Shown: piece by piece, positions 53,981-62,947 of the stretch | How the letters are laid out: every line of letters starts with the position of its first letter | Position numbering within the stretch: position 1 is the first letter of the stretch | Source of the DNA: Candidatus Gastranaerophilales bacterium | Lineage (GTDB): Bacteria > Cyanobacteriota > Vampirovibrionia > Gastranaerophilales > Gastranaerophilaceae | Length of the DNA stretch: 64,000 nucleotides | Assembly: GCA_944323955.1 (NCBI GenBank) | Contig: CALUUK010000007.1 | Coordinates: 62,001-126,000 of the forward strand | Reading direction: 5' to 3' | The notes under the pieces: model-generated | Told to the model about the DNA's origin: nothing | Seen by the model: the letters and a program-made list of their open reading frames with translations, nothing else | Databases searched by the model: none | Position numbers and translations under genes: made by a program

Positions 53981-55006
53981 ATGGAATATTTGTATTGCGA
54001 GAAGATGAACCGCCAGCTGTGTTTCAATGGCAGCTATATATATGCCTGTACTGTTGGAAATAATACAAAATCAAACTCCAATTTAATAATAAAAGAAAAT
54101 TATAATGGAGAACCTATTGATGCGGAACAGTTTTTTGTTGAACGTGAACAAATAAAACTCGATGCAAAAAACGGAAAAATTCCCGAGAACTGTGAAGGAT
54201 GTCATTATCTTCAATTAAGAGATTGGGATAATGTTGCCGCAGACAGAAAAATAGACTACATATTAATCTCCAACTATAAAAGATGTAATTCAAGATGCAT
54301 ATATTGCATAAGCAGAACGGATTATAATCCGAAAAAAGATAAAAATCCCGAAACATACAATATAATACCCGTAATAAAAGATATGATTGATAAGGGATAT
54401 GTCAGTGAAGATACAAAGTTTGATTTTGCGGGCGGAGAGTGCACTTTATATCCTTATTTTGAAGAACTGCTTACTCTTTTAATAAATTCGGGAATAAAAA
54501 ATATTATCATTCATTCAAATGCAATTATATATTCGAAAGCAATTGAAAACGGAATAAAGACGGGCATGGTAAGTTTGTGTGTCTCAACTGACAGCGGAAG
54601 AAAAAGAACCCACGAAAAAATTAAAGGTGTCAGAACTTACGATAAAGTCTGGAAAAACATAAAGAAATATAATAAGTCAAAATCTCAGCAAACAAATAAT
54701 TCTGTCAGTGTAAAATATATTGTTGTTGAAAATGTAAATGATAATGAAAAAGAAATTTATGATTGGCTGAGAAAAGTTAAAAAATCAGGTATAAAAACAG
54801 TTCGTTTTAATGCGGATAATGACATTTTTATAAAATATCAGAATGATAAGAATTATAATCATCCATATCTTGCAAAAATAATTGTATTAACAGAATTTTT
54901 TGTGAAATGTGCGCAAGTGTACGATATAAAATATGAACTTGATTATAATGTGGATGCGGCATATAAAATGCTTAACATTAAGAAGCCGGATTGTTTTGGC
55001 TATTAG
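53981..55006 (+). CDS. Radical SAM protein with N-terminal Twitch/SPASM-like region (paralogue 2)
   Basis: 341 residues. Radical SAM motif Cys102-x3-Cys106-x2-Cys109 (RCNSRCIYC); N-terminal cysteines Cys6, Cys14, Cys23 and Cys71-x2-Cys74 (PENCEGC) precede the barrel. AGGECTLYPYFEELL supplies the GGE SAM motif, and KYIVVENVNDNEKEI matches the shared C-terminal segment of its paralogues. The 3' end overlaps the oppositely oriented third paralogue by four bases, so the two form a tail-to-tail pair. Substrate unknown; no precursor peptide gene seen adjacent. Confidence 0.78.
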   Translation: MEYLYCEKMNRQLCFNGSYIYACTVGNNTKSNSNLIIKENYNGEPIDAEQFFVEREQIKLDAKNGKIPENCEGCHYLQLRDWDNVAADRKIDYILISNYKRCNSRCIYCISRTDYNPKKDKNPETYNIIPVIKDMIDKGYVSEDTKFDFAGGECTLYPYFEELLTLLINSGIKNIIIHSNAIIYSKAIENGIKTGMVSLCVSTDSGRKRTHEKIKGVRTYDKVWKNIKKYNKSKSQQTNNSVSVKYIVVENVNDNEKEIYDWLRKVKKSGIKTVRFNADNDIFIKYQNDKNYNHPYLAKIIVLTEFFVKCAQVYDIKYELDYNVDAAYKMLNIKKPDCFGY

Positions 55007-56049
55007 TATTTATGGCTTGTATACAGTTCTTTAATTGCAGAGTTAAGAAATTTAAGTTTTATGTATTCAATTGTATTTTTGATGTTTTTCTTTTTTATTC
55101 CTTTTGTAATGGATTGTTTGATGAATTCGTGGTATTGAAAAACATATCCGTCAAATTTTTCGGCATAATTTTTCATTTTTTCCGCTAAATCAAAATAATA
55201 AGGATTAATGTCGTTATTGACGCTTCTTAAGTATCTGCCTTCAATATCAAGTCTTACAGTGCTTATTTTAGCATTTCTTACTATGTCTATAAACTTTTTA
55301 AATTCATTCATATTATCGTTTACGCCGGGAATAAGAATATATTTTAGTGTTACTTTATGAGGTTTTGCCTGTGAATATTTATAAATATTTTCTATAACCT
55401 TATCGAAAGCATCTATACGTTTGATTTTTTTAAATGTTTCTTTAGTCCCGCAATCAAGCGAAACTATAACATTTGTATTCCCTTTTGCTATTGCTTTTGC
55501 AAGATTTTCACTGTATTTAACGGCATTGGTCGCAGCGTGGATGCGGGCATTTCCTTTTATTCCGAATTCTTCAAGAATTGCTTCACATTCTTTATATATT
55601 GTAATTTCTCCGCCTCCGAGATGGAGTTCTAAATCGTCTTTAAGTATGCCTTCTTTTTTGAGATAAAGCAAAAACGGCATTACTTCGTATTTATCATTTG
55701 TTCTTTCTTCTTTTTCAAGATTATTAGAGCAGTATATACAGTCGGCATTGCAGCAGGAATAATGCGTAATTGTGATAAAATCAATATACTGCGATTCATC
55801 CCAATCTTTTTCTTTTATTTGAAAACAATTTTTGCATTCAACAGGACAACTTCCGTTTTTAAATATTTCGGAATATTTTTTCATTCGTGAAAAAAGTTCA
55901 TTTCTTTGAATAATTTCCCCGTTATATTTGTCAAATAATATTGGAGCCAGACCTCCGTTTACCTGTTCATTTGGTGAATAACAGCAGCTCACAAGCTCAT
56001 TGGGGTAAAAACATAAACCATGTAAAATTAAGTTGCAACTTTTATACAT
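55003..56049 (-). CDS. Radical SAM protein with N-terminal Twitch/SPASM-like region (paralogue 3)
   Basis: 348 residues from the ATG at 56049 (weak AAGAG upstream); a longer in-frame start adds 18 hydrophobic residues without a ribosome-binding site. Radical SAM motif Cys100-x3-Cys104-x2-Cys107 (CNADCIYC); N-terminal cysteines Cys5, Cys13, Cys22/23 and Cys72-x2-Cys75 (VECKNC). LGGGEITIYKECEAIL carries the SAM motif and KYILIPGVNDNMNEF the shared segment. A Lys-rich C-terminal tail (300-348) is not in paralogue 1. Divergent from the CoA-transferase genes. Confidence 0.78.
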   Translation of the reverse strand: MYKSCNLILHGLCFYPNELVSCCYSPNEQVNGGLAPILFDKYNGEIIQRNELFSRMKKYSEIFKNGSCPVECKNCFQIKEKDWDESQYIDFITITHYSCCNADCIYCSNNLEKEERTNDKYEVMPFLLYLKKEGILKDDLELHLGGGEITIYKECEAILEEFGIKGNARIHAATNAVKYSENLAKAIAKGNTNVIVSLDCGTKETFKKIKRIDAFDKVIENIYKYSQAKPHKVTLKYILIPGVNDNMNEFKKFIDIVRNAKISTVRLDIEGRYLRSVNNDINPYYFDLAEKMKNYAEKFDGYVFQYHEFIKQSITKGIKKKNIKNTIEYIKLKFLNSAIKELYTSHKY

Positions 56050-56146
56050 AATACTCTTATATTCTAAAATTGCTGAAAATACAACATATACCCAAAAAGT
56101 CATTTCTATGGTAATATATCTTCAAAAGAGGCTATAGGGGTAGAGC

Positions 56147-56794
56147 TTGAGTAAATTTATTTCAGCAAAAGAAGCGGCAGCTTTAATAAAAGACGGTTCA
56201 ACGGTAATGGTCGGCGGCTTTTTGAGCTGCGGCGCTCCGGATAAAATAATAGATGCCATGATTGAGCAAAAAATAAACAATTTGACCATGGTTTGTAATG
56301 ATACTTCCTATATGGATGCAGACAAAGGAAAACTTGTAAAAAACGGACTTGTTAAAAAAGTTATAGCTACTCATATCGGCACCAATCCCATCACCTGGCA
56401 GAAAATGCATTCCGGAGAAATTGAAGTCGAATTTTATCCTATGGGAACTTTAGTTGAAAAAATTCACGCAAAAGGTTCGGGTCTGGGTGGTGTATTGACC
56501 CCGACAGGCGTTGGGACGATTCTTGAAGAAAATAAAACAGTTGTTGAGATAAAAGGTAAAAAATATATTTTTGAAGAACCCCTCGGGGCTGATTATGCTG
56601 TTATATACGGTACAACGGTTGATAAATTCGGCAATGTTTCTTTTAAAGGTACAACAAGAAATTTTAATACATCTATGGCGACGGCAGCGGATGTTGTTAT
56701 TGTTCAGGCTGATGAAATTGTTGAAGAAATAGACCCTGACAGCGTTGTGATTCCCGGAATTTTTATAGATTATGTGGTTGATGGCGGAAAATAA
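56147..56794 (+). CDS. Acetate/acetoacetate-type CoA-transferase, subunit A
   Basis: 215 residues from a TTG start with AGGGG six bases upstream. Class I CoA-transferase alpha fold: MVGGFLSCGAPDKIIDAMIE near 23-42, the glycine-rich KGSGLGGVLTPTGVGT near 110-125, and GADYAVIYGTTVDKFGNVSFKGT. It moves CoA between short-chain acyl groups as AtoD/ScoA-type enzymes do; the exact pair (acetate, acetoacetate, butyrate) is not readable. Subunit B follows one base after. Confidence 0.88.
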   Translation: MSKFISAKEAAALIKDGSTVMVGGFLSCGAPDKIIDAMIEQKINNLTMVCNDTSYMDADKGKLVKNGLVKKVIATHIGTNPITWQKMHSGEIEVEFYPMGTLVEKIHAKGSGLGGVLTPTGVGTILEENKTVVEIKGKKYIFEEPLGADYAVIYGTTVDKFGNVSFKGTTRNFNTSMATAADVVIVQADEIVEEIDPDSVVIPGIFIDYVVDGGK

Positions 56795-56795
56795 A

Positions 56796-57476
56796 ATGAT
56801 AAAAACCGTAAAAGAGTTATCTAAAGACGAAATAAAAGAAATAATTGCCAGAAGAATAGCTAAAGAGTTTAAGGAAAACGATGTTGTTACTCTTGGTATC
56901 GGGCTTCCGACCGAGGCTGCCAATTATGTAAGTGAAGACATTCACGTTATTTTTCAATCGGAAAACGGAATTCTCGGACTCGGTAAAAATCAAAAAGGTC
57001 CAAACTTTGATACCCGTGTGGTAAATGCAGGCGGTGTTTTTGTTGAAGTTACAAAGGGCGCAAGTTTTTATGACTCTCAAATGGCTTTTACTATTATGCG
57101 CGGCGGACATATTGATGCTACTGTGCTTGGAGCTTTGCAGGTTGATGCAGAAGGAAGTATAGCAAGCTGGCAGATTCCCGGTAAATTTGTCCCGGGTATC
57201 GGCGGTTCAATGGATTTGATTGTCGGTTCAAAACGCGTTATTGTTGCAATGACACATACTTCAAAGGATGAACCTAAAATAGTACAGAAATGTTCTCTGC
57301 CGCTTACTGCCTACAAAGAAGTTGATATGATTGTTACCGAAAGATGTGTCTTTAATGTAGAAAATGATTCTCTTGTTCTTACCGAAATAAATCCCGTTTA
57401 TTCTTTGGAAGATATCAAAGCATCTACGGCTGCTGAATTTATTGTAAGTCCTGATTTGAAGAATATGACGGATTAG
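56796..57476 (+). CDS. Acetate/acetoacetate-type CoA-transferase, subunit B
   Basis: 226 residues. The catalytic glutamate is Glu56 in IFQSENGILGLG, the SENG motif of beta subunits; LGIGLPTEAANYV precedes it and FTIMRGGHIDATVLGALQVD follows. The start is the ATG two bases after subunit A's stop; earlier in-frame ATGs (56772, 56781) lie in subunit A and lack good ribosome-binding sites. The last 38 bases overlap the 3' end of the convergent SGNH hydrolase gene. With subunit A it forms a fermentation-type enzyme. Confidence 0.9.
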   Translation: MIKTVKELSKDEIKEIIARRIAKEFKENDVVTLGIGLPTEAANYVSEDIHVIFQSENGILGLGKNQKGPNFDTRVVNAGGVFVEVTKGASFYDSQMAFTIMRGGHIDATVLGALQVDAEGSIASWQIPGKFVPGIGGSMDLIVGSKRVIVAMTHTSKDEPKIVQKCSLPLTAYKEVDMIVTERCVFNVENDSLVLTEINPVYSLEDIKASTAAEFIVSPDLKNMTD

Positions 57477-58086
57477 TTATAAATTCAGCAAGTTTCTCTG
57501 CTATTATTTTATGTGTTTCCGCTTCATAGTGAAGTCCGTCAATTTCTGACGGATGTGCAAATTCATTAATATCGAAAAATTCTGTATTGTTATTTCTTGC
57601 AAAATTTACATAGGTATCTTGTATGACGATGGCATTTTCTATGGATTTTTCATCAAACATTAGTCCGAAATAACTTGTTAATATATCTTTTGTTATTTTT
57701 ACGGGAGGAATAAGTATAATTCTTACGTTATTGTTTTTTTCTTTTATTTTCTCAATATATGACATAAGTCCGTTTTCAAAAAATTTAATATTAAAATCAT
57801 ATAATTTTTGCAAATCGTTTGTTCCGACGGCCAGTATAAAAATATCGGGCGCAGGATGCTTTTTAAGGCATTCTTCTATATATAAATTACCGCTCTGCAT
57901 ATATCCGGCGGAATTTTTATAAAATCCTGTTCTGTTATTACATCCTTCTTCAATTACCGTGTAATTTTTTTTCAGTAATTCGGCGAGAATACCGGTCCAT
58001 CGAGTCGATAAGTTGTATCTGCCTTGTGTTTTAGGAATATATCCGTAGGTGTTTGAATCTCCGTATGCAAGAATTACTTTCTTCAT
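57439..58086 (-). CDS. SGNH/GDSL-type hydrolase
   Basis: 215-residue esterase fold. The nucleophile block is LAYGDSNTYGYIP with Ser11; a GTNDL block (near 97) gives the oxyanion Asn, and DGLHYEAETH supplies the Asp-His pair. No signal peptide is present, so it is probably cytoplasmic. It overlaps the upstream membrane SGNH-like gene by four bases (ATGA) and forms an operon with it and the MsbA-like exporter. Such hydrolases often deacylate lipids or sugars; the target is unknown. Confidence 0.85.
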   Translation of the reverse strand: MKKVILAYGDSNTYGYIPKTQGRYNLSTRWTGILAELLKKNYTVIEEGCNNRTGFYKNSAGYMQSGNLYIEECLKKHPAPDIFILAVGTNDLQKLYDFNIKFFENGLMSYIEKIKEKNNNVRIILIPPVKITKDILTSYFGLMFDEKSIENAIVIQDTYVNFARNNNTEFFDINEFAHPSEIDGLHYEAETHKIIAEKLAEFITNPSYSSNQDLQ

Positions 58087-59159
58087 TTGTCAGCCTTGAT
58101 TTTTATATCAGCCATATCAGGTGTTACGTTTTTTATGTTTTCGAACATTATCTTGTTTGCATTTATAAATGTTTTTAAGTATTCGGTGTCTTCTTTATTG
58201 TATCTGTCCACATTATCTTTTGTAATTAGTTTTCCGATTTTTTTATCCGCGGATAATAAATCTTCAACCAGCATATTATTGTAGTTTGTTGCAGGATGGA
58301 CATTATCTATAAAATTGATGCTGTTTTCATCAAGAGGTTGAGTGTTATATTTATCTGATAATGAATAATCATAGAAAGGTATTATTTTCGTAAGTTCTTT
58401 TTTAAATTCAAGATTTGTATTCCATATACCTTTTGAAAACATATGTATTTTTTTTGATATATGAATCGGCGAATAATATATAATAAGTTCAATATCATTG
58501 GATTTTGCATAGTTATATATATCTTGTATCTGTGACATAAAATCAAAAGATAAGGTTTTATCATAAGTTTTTTTTGCAATTTCACGATAAGGATATATGT
58601 ATATGGAGTCTTGACCTTTATTTTTTATCGAATCCATTACCGTTTCAATGCTGTATTTTGTTGTGTTCCAGGAAAAAAATAAATTTATGAAATCGTCTGT
58701 TTGAAGACGAGGACTTTCGACTTTGTTTAATATATCCGACTGTGTTGTTTGATTAAAATGGTATAAATCATCAAAGAAAACACCCCAGTATATTTTTTTG
58801 ATTTGAGGAGCAATTTTATGGATATTCTCAATAAGAATTGCCACTTCTTCTATCTTTGTAACAGGAATAGTGAAGAAAGCAACATTATCAAGTCCTTTAC
58901 CGTAATGCGACAGCATACAATTGCCTGTGAAGGCGGTATCTTTTCCTTTGTTATTTATTTTTATATCTGAATTTGTTATTGTTCGTTTATTTGAATATTT
59001 ATGTGTTTTAACATCATTAAATCCGCGGATTGTTGAATCTCTAAATATGTAATAAGGGTCTACAATAAAATTAAACAAGGAAATTCCGAATATCAAAAGT
59101 AACAAAAATATTATATAAAAGTAGTCGCTGCGTCTGTTAAAGTTTTTGTTGTTTGACAT
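58083..59159 (-). CDS. Membrane-anchored SGNH-like protein of unknown function
   Basis: 358 residues. A single N-terminal anchor (YIIFLLLLIFGISLFNFIV, about 14-32) is followed by VDPYYIFR, the FNxxVDPY pattern of many exopolysaccharide-cluster SGNH-like proteins. Block I may be AFTGNCMLSHY where a GDS-type serine is replaced by Asn-Cys, and DNVHPATNYN near 310 gives an Asp-x-x-His pair, so catalysis is uncertain. The domain would face the periplasm. It lies between the MsbA-like exporter (16-base gap) and a soluble SGNH hydrolase. Confidence 0.65.
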   Translation of the reverse strand: MSNNKNFNRRSDYFYIIFLLLLIFGISLFNFIVDPYYIFRDSTIRGFNDVKTHKYSNKRTITNSDIKINNKGKDTAFTGNCMLSHYGKGLDNVAFFTIPVTKIEEVAILIENIHKIAPQIKKIYWGVFFDDLYHFNQTTQSDILNKVESPRLQTDDFINLFFSWNTTKYSIETVMDSIKNKGQDSIYIYPYREIAKKTYDKTLSFDFMSQIQDIYNYAKSNDIELIIYYSPIHISKKIHMFSKGIWNTNLEFKKELTKIIPFYDYSLSDKYNTQPLDENSINFIDNVHPATNYNNMLVEDLLSADKKIGKLITKDNVDRYNKEDTEYLKTFINANKIMFENIKNVTPDMADIKIKADK

Positions 59160-59175
59160 TTCCGGTTCCTTTTAT

Positions 59176-61002
59176 TTAATAACTAACGGCTTCCTGTTTT
59201 TTAAATTGCATATCATAAAGCGCCTTATACTGTCCGTTTGGGATTGACATAAGTTCATCGTGAGAACCCAGTTCTACGAGTTCACCATCGTTTATAACCG
59301 CAATTCTGTTTGCATTTTTTATTGTTGAAAGTCTGTGTGCAATGACAAATACTGTTTTATTTTTTATTAAATTATCAAGAGCTTTTTGTACAACTGCTTC
59401 AGATTTATTGTCTAAAGCAGAAGTTGCTTCATCCAGGATAACAATTGATGAATTTCTTATCATTGCTCTTGCAATTGCAACTCTTTGTCTTTGGCCTCCG
59501 GACAATGTTAACCCTCTTTCTCCGAGAAGTGTTTCAATGCCGTCCGGAAGTTCTGCTATCATTTCTTCAAGGTGAGCGGATTGTATTGCATTTTGAAGCT
59601 CTTCTTCTGTGGCATCGGGTTTTCCCATAAGAATATTTTCTCTTATGGTTCCCGAAAACAAGAAGTTATCTTGAAAAACCATAGAAATATTTTGTCTGAT
59701 GCTGTTCATTGAATAATCTTTTAAATCAATTCCGTCGATTGTTATTGAACCGGTCGTAACATCATAAAATCTTGGTAAAAGATTTACCAGTGTTGACTTA
59801 CCTCCGCCCGAGTTACCAACAATGGCAAGAGTTTCATTTTTGTTTATCTTTAAATTTATATTTTTAAGTACTCTGTGATTTTCTACATATTCGAAATTGA
59901 CATTTTTAAATTCAATACTGTTATTTAAACCGTTGAAAGTAATCGCATTTGGTTTATTTGTTAATTCAGGTTTAATATCAAAAAGTTCAAATACACGGCC
60001 CATTGCCACAAAGATTGTTTGAAGACCCGTGAGTGTTTGACCGAGAGTTTTAATCGGTTTGTATAAAAGCAGCAATGATGTAACAAATGAAGCAAAACCG
60101 CCCGCTGTCATTTTTCCTGTTGTAATAAGATGTGTACCGTAGCCCAAAACAATTGCAATACCGAAAGAAGCTATTAAATACATTAAAGGAGACATCCATC
60201 CGGCACGTTTAACCAGAGACATATTATTATCAAACCCGAGATGTATTTGTTTGTTGAACAGAGTTTTCTGTCGTTCTTCCAGCCCGTAAGCTCTCATTAC
60301 TTTATTACCGGCATATGTTTCATTAAAGTTTGTTGTTATGTTACCGCCGATTACCATATTTTTATTTGATGTGGATTTTATCTTCTTTCTTATTATTGCA
60401 ACAGGCACAAAAGCTATGCATAATACTGCTACACCGATTATTGCCAGCCTCCAGGAACTGTATAACATTACCGCTATTAAACTGGCTGCCCCAAAAGAGC
60501 TTGTCAGTGCACTTTTTAAATTATTTATAATTCCTAATGAAGCGGTATCAGGGTCTGTAAGGTATCTTGTAATTATAACGCCCGATGTGTTTTCATCAAA
60601 AAATGATGTATCCATATAAACAAGTTTATTAAAAAGGGCTATTTTAACCCCGTTAGTTATTTTTTGGCTTGTCCAATCGGTAAGGTAGCTGTTTAAATAG
60701 CGGAGTACGCCTTGTATGACTGCGAATAATATTACTAAAAATGGTATTGATAACGCAAGAGAAGACCATGATATTGAAAATGTATGATTAAATACGGTAA
60801 AAATCAAATCTTTTTGACCGACAACATAGTCCATATAAGGCTTTAAGAAAAATGCGACAACACCATCCAGTGCACCTACGGGTATTGCAACTAAAAATCC
60901 GAGAATGACTCTTGCCATGTAAGGTTTTATAAACGGATAAATTCTTTGCAAAAGCCATTTGTATCTAAAAGAATTTGCTGCTGTTGTATCTTTTAATTTC
61001 AT
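59176..61002 (-). CDS. MsbA-like lipid/LPS ABC exporter
   Basis: 608-residue half-transporter with six-helix membrane domain (20-320) and a C-terminal nucleotide-binding domain: Walker A GNSGGGKST, signature LSGGQRQRVAIARAM, Walker B IVILDEATSALD and switch His in FVIAHRLSTI. The overall pattern is that of MsbA/lipid A flippases, but type 1 multidrug exporters look similar. It is the first gene of an operon with two SGNH-type proteins, suggesting that its substrate is modified by hydrolase or acyl transfer activity outside or inside the membrane. Confidence 0.9.
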   Translation of the reverse strand: MKLKDTTAANSFRYKWLLQRIYPFIKPYMARVILGFLVAIPVGALDGVVAFFLKPYMDYVVGQKDLIFTVFNHTFSISWSSLALSIPFLVILFAVIQGVLRYLNSYLTDWTSQKITNGVKIALFNKLVYMDTSFFDENTSGVIITRYLTDPDTASLGIINNLKSALTSSFGAASLIAVMLYSSWRLAIIGVAVLCIAFVPVAIIRKKIKSTSNKNMVIGGNITTNFNETYAGNKVMRAYGLEERQKTLFNKQIHLGFDNNMSLVKRAGWMSPLMYLIASFGIAIVLGYGTHLITTGKMTAGGFASFVTSLLLLYKPIKTLGQTLTGLQTIFVAMGRVFELFDIKPELTNKPNAITFNGLNNSIEFKNVNFEYVENHRVLKNINLKINKNETLAIVGNSGGGKSTLVNLLPRFYDVTTGSITIDGIDLKDYSMNSIRQNISMVFQDNFLFSGTIRENILMGKPDATEEELQNAIQSAHLEEMIAELPDGIETLLGERGLTLSGGQRQRVAIARAMIRNSSIVILDEATSALDNKSEAVVQKALDNLIKNKTVFVIAHRLSTIKNANRIAVINDGELVELGSHDELMSIPNGQYKALYDMQFKKQEAVSY

Positions 61003-61037
61003 TTGTATTCCTTGTTAATATCTGTCCGGTTGACTAT

Positions 61038-61076
61038 ATTATAACATTAATGAAAATCAAAATGAAAAGTTATAAT
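61038..61076. promoter_or_regulatory. Divergent promoter region with mirrored TATAAT boxes
   Basis: ATTATAAC (61038-61045) and GTTATAAT (61069-61076) form an 8-bp inverted repeat with a 23-base spacer. Each arm holds a -10 TATAAT pointing outward, one toward the MsbA-like gene and one toward the hydroxyacid dehydrogenase gene. -35 matches are weak for both. Confidence 0.4.
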
Positions 61077-61117
61077 ATTATAATGTTTGTTTTATTATAG
61101 AAGCAGGAGATATAAAG

Positions 61118-62104
61118 TTGAAAATAGCATTTTTTTCATTACGTAAATTTGATGAACTTGAATTAGCGGCAGAGTACGGTAAGAAATATGGTATTGATTT
61201 TGTTTGGACTGGAGAGTATCCTAATAAAGAAAACTTGAAACTTGCTCAGGGCTGTGATGCTGTTAGTATTGTACCTTGCGAATTTACCGATGAATATATC
61301 GACATTCTCTCAAAATACGGAGTTAAATATATTCTTGCCAGAAGTATAGGTTATGATCATATTCCGATTGATTATGCAAAAGAAAAGGGTTTTAAAATAT
61401 CTTCGGTTACATATCCTCCTGAATGTGTTGCAAATTATGCAATTATGTTAATGCTTATGGCTGCAAGAAAAATAAAACAAATAATGCTTAGAGCCAATTG
61501 TCAGGATTATTCTCTTCGCGGAAAAATGGGCAAGGAAATTTCAGATTGCACTATAGGTATTATCGGGACGGGGAATATAGGCAGTTGTGTAATCAAGCAT
61601 CTTTCCGGTTTTGGTGCGAAAATTCTTGCTTATAATAAATTTGGTGAAAACCCGGAAATAAAACAATATGCAGAATATACGGACCTTGAAACTTTATATA
61701 AAAACAGTGATATTATATCTCTTCATGTGGCTTCTAATAAAGAAACTTATCATATGATTAATGATGATTCAATAAGCAAGATGAAAGATGGCGTTATTAT
61801 TATAAATACGGCAAGAGGGACGCTTATAGATTCTGCTTCTCTTATAAAAGCAATTAAAACAGGTAAAATATCCGCTGCAGGACTTGACGTTATAGAAAAT
61901 GAATCAGGATTATATTATTATAACCGTTCATGCGATGTTCTTGATAATAATGAACTTGCTGTTTTAAGCAGTTTTCCGAATGTTGTTGTTACTCCGCATA
62001 CAGCATTTTACACGGAAACAACGGTAAGAAACATGGTCGAAAAAACATTTCAGTCATTGTGGAATTATCAAAATAATATGAGTAACCCATATGATGTCAA
62101 ATAA
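61118..62104 (+). CDS. D-2-hydroxyacid dehydrogenase (D-lactate dehydrogenase-like)
   Basis: 328 residues from a TTG start with AGGAGA seven bases upstream. NAD-binding GTGNIGSCV near 150, Arg in NTARGTLID, Glu in VIENESG and His in TPHTAFYT form the catalytic triad of the family. The segment SIGYDHIPIDYAKEKG and PPECVANYAIMLML are like D-lactate dehydrogenase and VanH. Product is probably D-lactate or related acid; no ligase vanA/vanX is adjacent, so resistance function is not indicated. Its 3' end overlaps the nucleotidyltransferase gene by 14 bases. Confidence 0.88.
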   Translation: MKIAFFSLRKFDELELAAEYGKKYGIDFVWTGEYPNKENLKLAQGCDAVSIVPCEFTDEYIDILSKYGVKYILARSIGYDHIPIDYAKEKGFKISSVTYPPECVANYAIMLMLMAARKIKQIMLRANCQDYSLRGKMGKEISDCTIGIIGTGNIGSCVIKHLSGFGAKILAYNKFGENPEIKQYAEYTDLETLYKNSDIISLHVASNKETYHMINDDSISKMKDGVIIINTARGTLIDSASLIKAIKTGKISAAGLDVIENESGLYYYNRSCDVLDNNELAVLSSFPNVVVTPHTAFYTETTVRNMVEKTFQSLWNYQNNMSNPYDVK

Positions 62105-62891
62105 ATTATTTGAAGAAATAACGGATGAATACAAGAAAATTGATAAAGTCAAAGCGATAGCCATAGGAGGATCATCCGCAAATAAAACTGCCGATATGAT
62201 TTCTGATATTGATTTATATGTTTTTGTTGATTCTGATATTCCGCTTCAAAACAGACTTGAACTTATAAAAAAATACTCAAGTAAATTTGAAGCGGGTTGT
62301 GAGTATTTTGGCTCGGGGGATGAATTCTTTGTTGATAAATTGAATCAGCAATTGGATGTTATGTTTTGGAATAATTGTTGGTTTGAAGATGCCGTTAATA
62401 ATGTTTGGGAAAAATATTATCCGTCAAACGGTTATACCACCTGCTTTCTATTTACTTTGAAAAATTTTCTGATAATTTATGATATCGATAATTGGCTTAA
62501 AAACTTGCAAAATAAACTAAATAGTCCATATCCCGAAAAATTGAAAGAAAATATTATAAAAAGGAATATGATGTTAATTAAAGATAAACCTTTTGCTTCA
62601 TATTATGATCAGATAAAAAAAGCTCTGAAAAGAAATGATATTGTTAGTATCAATCACAGAATAGCTGCATTTCTGGCAAGTTATTTTGATATATTGTTTG
62701 CAAAGAATGAAATTTTGAATCCCGGAGAGAAAAGACTTATAAAATTTGCAAAAGATAACTGTAAAAATTTACCTGAAAATTTTGAAGAGAATATTATAAA
62801 TCTTTTAAATCAACCGAATTCTTATACATTGGATATATTGGATAATATGGTCGAAAATATTAGGAAAACTCCTGATAAATTGAATATTTAA
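62091..62891 (+). CDS. Nucleotidyltransferase-fold protein
   Basis: 266 residues. The Pol-beta-type motif is IGGSSANKTADMISDIDLYVF (Gly26-Gly27-Ser28 and Asp39-x-Asp41), and a third acidic residue may be in LDVMFW near 115. The C-terminal half is helical with Lys and Asn enrichment. Related proteins add nucleotides to aminoglycosides or other small molecules, but the acceptor is unknown. Two adjacent ATGs (62091, 62094) are possible. The 14-base overlap with the dehydrogenase suggests they are cotranslated. Confidence 0.65.
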   Translation: MMSNKLFEEITDEYKKIDKVKAIAIGGSSANKTADMISDIDLYVFVDSDIPLQNRLELIKKYSSKFEAGCEYFGSGDEFFVDKLNQQLDVMFWNNCWFEDAVNNVWEKYYPSNGYTTCFLFTLKNFLIIYDIDNWLKNLQNKLNSPYPEKLKENIIKRNMMLIKDKPFASYYDQIKKALKRNDIVSINHRIAAFLASYFDILFAKNEILNPGEKRLIKFAKDNCKNLPENFEENIINLLNQPNSYTLDILDNMVENIRKTPDKLNI

Positions 62892-62892
62892 T

Positions 62893-62919
62893 ACCAATAA
62901 AAAATCAGCATTTATTGGT
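62893..62919 (+). terminator. Weak hairpin after the nucleotidyltransferase gene
   Basis: ACCAATAAA (62893-62901) and TTTATTGGT (62911-62919) make a 9-bp stem with a nine-base loop two bases after the stop; only a poor T tract follows. Possible weak terminator. Confidence 0.3.
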
Positions 62920-62947
62920 TAGTTTGTCTGTTTCTGCCAAAAGATTA

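Noticed and set aside
61118-62104. Vancomycin-resistance type vanH gene
   Set aside because: The protein is VanH-like, but no D-Ala-D-Lac ligase or VanX gene is nearby and the adjoining gene is a nucleotidyltransferase.
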